The notes under the pieces were generated by a model. It was not told where the DNA came from. It did not search any database and saw only the letters and a list, made by a program, of their open reading frames with translations. From JABMQB01 sp963677475 (GTDB lineage Bacteria > Bacteroidota > Bacteroidia > Bacteroidales > Prolixibacteraceae), in assembly GCA_963677475.2 (NCBI GenBank), contig CAXXQD010000021.1, positions 310,001 to 374,000 on the forward strand: a stretch of DNA of 64,000 nt, given 5' to 3'. Below are positions 62,936 to 64,000 of this stretch, piece after piece (position 1 is the stretch's first letter; each line of letters starts with the position of its first letter). The position numbers were made by a program, and so were the translations under genes.

Positions 62936-63964
62936 ATGAAAGCAATTGTTAAAAAATTACCCCAGAAAGGATTGTGGTTCGAGGATGTTCCTATGCCAAG
63001 TGTTGGACCAAACGATGTATTGTTAAAAATAAAAAAGGCTGCCGTTTGTGGAACGGATTTACATATTTATAAATGGGACGAATGGGCGCAACAAGCCATA
63101 AAAACCCCTTTGGTTATTGGACATGAATATGTTGGCGAAGTTGTTGAAATTGGCAACGAAGTCGACAGGGTAAAAATAGGGGAGAGGGTTACAGTTGAAG
63201 GCCATATAGCATGCGGGTTTTGCCGAAACTGCCGACGCGGAAGGCAGCATATATGTGATAACACAATTGGAATTGGCGTTAGCCGAGATGGTGGCTTTGC
63301 CGAATATCTTTCCGTTCCGGCTAAAAATGTTCTACATATCGATTCCCGTATACCGGACGAAATTGTTTCCATTATGGATCCATTAGGAAATGCAACCCAC
63401 ACAGCATTGTCGTTTCCTTTGCTTGGCGAAGATGTTTTGGTTACCGGCGCTGGTGGCCCGATAGGTGCTATGGCAATTGCAGTTTCCAAGTTTGCAGGTG
63501 CAAGAAATATTGTGGGGTCAGATATTAGCAAATACCGAAGAAACCTTGCCAGAAAAATGGGTGCAACCAAAATTATTGATCCAACAACCGAAAGTATTAA
63601 TGACGCGAAAAACAAACTTGGAATGGTAGGTGGATTCGATATTGGTTTAGAATGTTCGGGCTCACCAGTTGCATTTAACGACATGGTTAACAATATGTAT
63701 AATGGGGGTAAAATCAGCCTTCTTGGATTACTCCCCTCATCGACCCAAATCAATTGGAGTAAGTTGATTTTCAAAGGCTTAACCTTAAAGGGAATCTATG
63801 GTCGGGAAATGTATGAAACCTGGTACCACATGGAAATGATGTTGCTTACAGGGCTGGATATTTCACCCATTATTACACACAGATTCCATTTTTCCGAATT
63901 TCAAAAGGCTTTCGATATCATGGAAGAAGGTAACTCTGGAAAAATTATTCTTGAATGGGAATAA
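62936..63964 (+). CDS. tdh: L-threonine 3-dehydrogenase
   Basis: 342 residues, zinc-dependent medium-chain dehydrogenase. C38 in AAVCGTDLHIYKWDEW is the catalytic zinc ligand, with IGHEYVGEV the second part. CGFCRNCRRGRQHIC holds the structural zinc cysteines. Cofactor site: VTGAGGPIGAMAIAVSKFAGA. The FKGLTLKGIYGREMYETWY segment is typical of Tdh. It oxidises threonine to 2-amino-3-ketobutyrate; kbl, its usual partner, is not in the window. A single transcription unit follows the TATTTTTG box at 62894. Confidence 0.92.
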   Translation: MKAIVKKLPQKGLWFEDVPMPSVGPNDVLLKIKKAAVCGTDLHIYKWDEWAQQAIKTPLVIGHEYVGEVVEIGNEVDRVKIGERVTVEGHIACGFCRNCRRGRQHICDNTIGIGVSRDGGFAEYLSVPAKNVLHIDSRIPDEIVSIMDPLGNATHTALSFPLLGEDVLVTGAGGPIGAMAIAVSKFAGARNIVGSDISKYRRNLARKMGATKIIDPTTESINDAKNKLGMVGGFDIGLECSGSPVAFNDMVNNMYNGGKISLLGLLPSSTQINWSKLIFKGLTLKGIYGREMYETWYHMEMMLLTGLDISPIITHRFHFSEFQKAFDIMEEGNSGKIILEWE

Positions 63965-64000
63965 CATTTTTCAAAAGTTAATTTCATAAAGTAGATGTTC

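Noticed and set aside
63067..63774. A 235-codon minus-strand frame opposite tdh
   Set aside because: The tdh frame has both zinc sites and the Rossmann motif; the antisense product has no recognisable features.
1..64000. CRISPR arrays, insertion sequences, integrases, rRNA genes
   Set aside because: I saw no repeated spacer structure, transposase, terminal inverted repeats or rRNA sequence, so nothing supports mobile or defence elements here.

Overview
This 64 kb window is a chromosomal segment from a member of the Bacteroidota, probably a Bacteroidales/Marinilabiliales-type marine or sediment bacterium (the order is inference). The support is consistent: secreted proteins end in type IX secretion (T9SS) sorting domains, a PorZ-like T9SS component is present, FecI/FecR sigma/anti-sigma pairs and a SusC-like TonB receptor occur, DUF4834, DUF4271 and DUF4252 proteins are found, and many upstream regions carry the Bacteroidota promoter box TAnnTTTG, often only 10-20 nt before the start codon. 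I saw no rRNA, CRISPR array, insertion sequence or phage. There is one tRNA gene (Leu, CAA).

Layout. 0-9 kb: the 3' part of a LamG-TM-winged-helix transducer, DUF4834, DUF2797, ilvE, then an ECF sigma factor, a putative anti-sigma factor and two paralogous outer-membrane barrels, then pepE. 9-15 kb: an AspT-type transporter, a GH32-fold protein that has lost its catalytic motifs, and a secreted HExxH protein. 15-17 kb: prephenate dehydrogenase and DAHP synthase/chorismate mutase behind an aromatic leader peptide and attenuator. 17-25 kb (mostly minus strand): aldehyde dehydrogenase, rnpA, hemD, DUF4271, a Dus enzyme (plus), a 49-residue HigA-N-like ORF, polA and queD. 25-28.4 kb: DUF4252, PspC, PadR and a small repeat protein, in a minus-strand stress-type operon. 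29-35.5 kb: TonB receptor, repeat lipoprotein and secreted endonuclease I, a candidate extracellular nucleic-acid acquisition locus. 35.5-43 kb: nadA, a CE6-like esterase, AlkD, a barrel protein, rdgB, porZ-like and recO. 43-47.6 kb: a MEMO1-AMMECR1 fusion, a SPOR lipoprotein, a 0.8 kb gap and a CotH-like protein. 47.6-54.5 kb: CheB, CheR and two hybrid histidine kinases in one minus-strand operon. 54.7-56.2 kb: tRNA-Leu and a POT transporter. 56.4-61.2 kb: FecI, FecR, a double-DTG aspartyl protease with STN and PDZ domains, and an STN/carboxypeptidase-regulatory protein. 61.2-64 kb: rbfA, a LolC/E-like permease and tdh.

The most interesting regions are: (1) the YYFWYYFF leader peptide with a terminator and possible antiterminator ahead of tyrA; (2) the FecI/FecR operon whose STN domains sit on a protease and a regulatory-domain protein instead of a TonB receptor; (3) twin ECF promoters (TGTAAC, 16-17 nt, CGTCA) ahead of the first sigma gene and its barrel target; (4) the GH32-fold protein with all three catalytic signatures replaced; and (5) the one-component LamG/winged-helix transducer. 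All function calls rest on motif reading without database searches.
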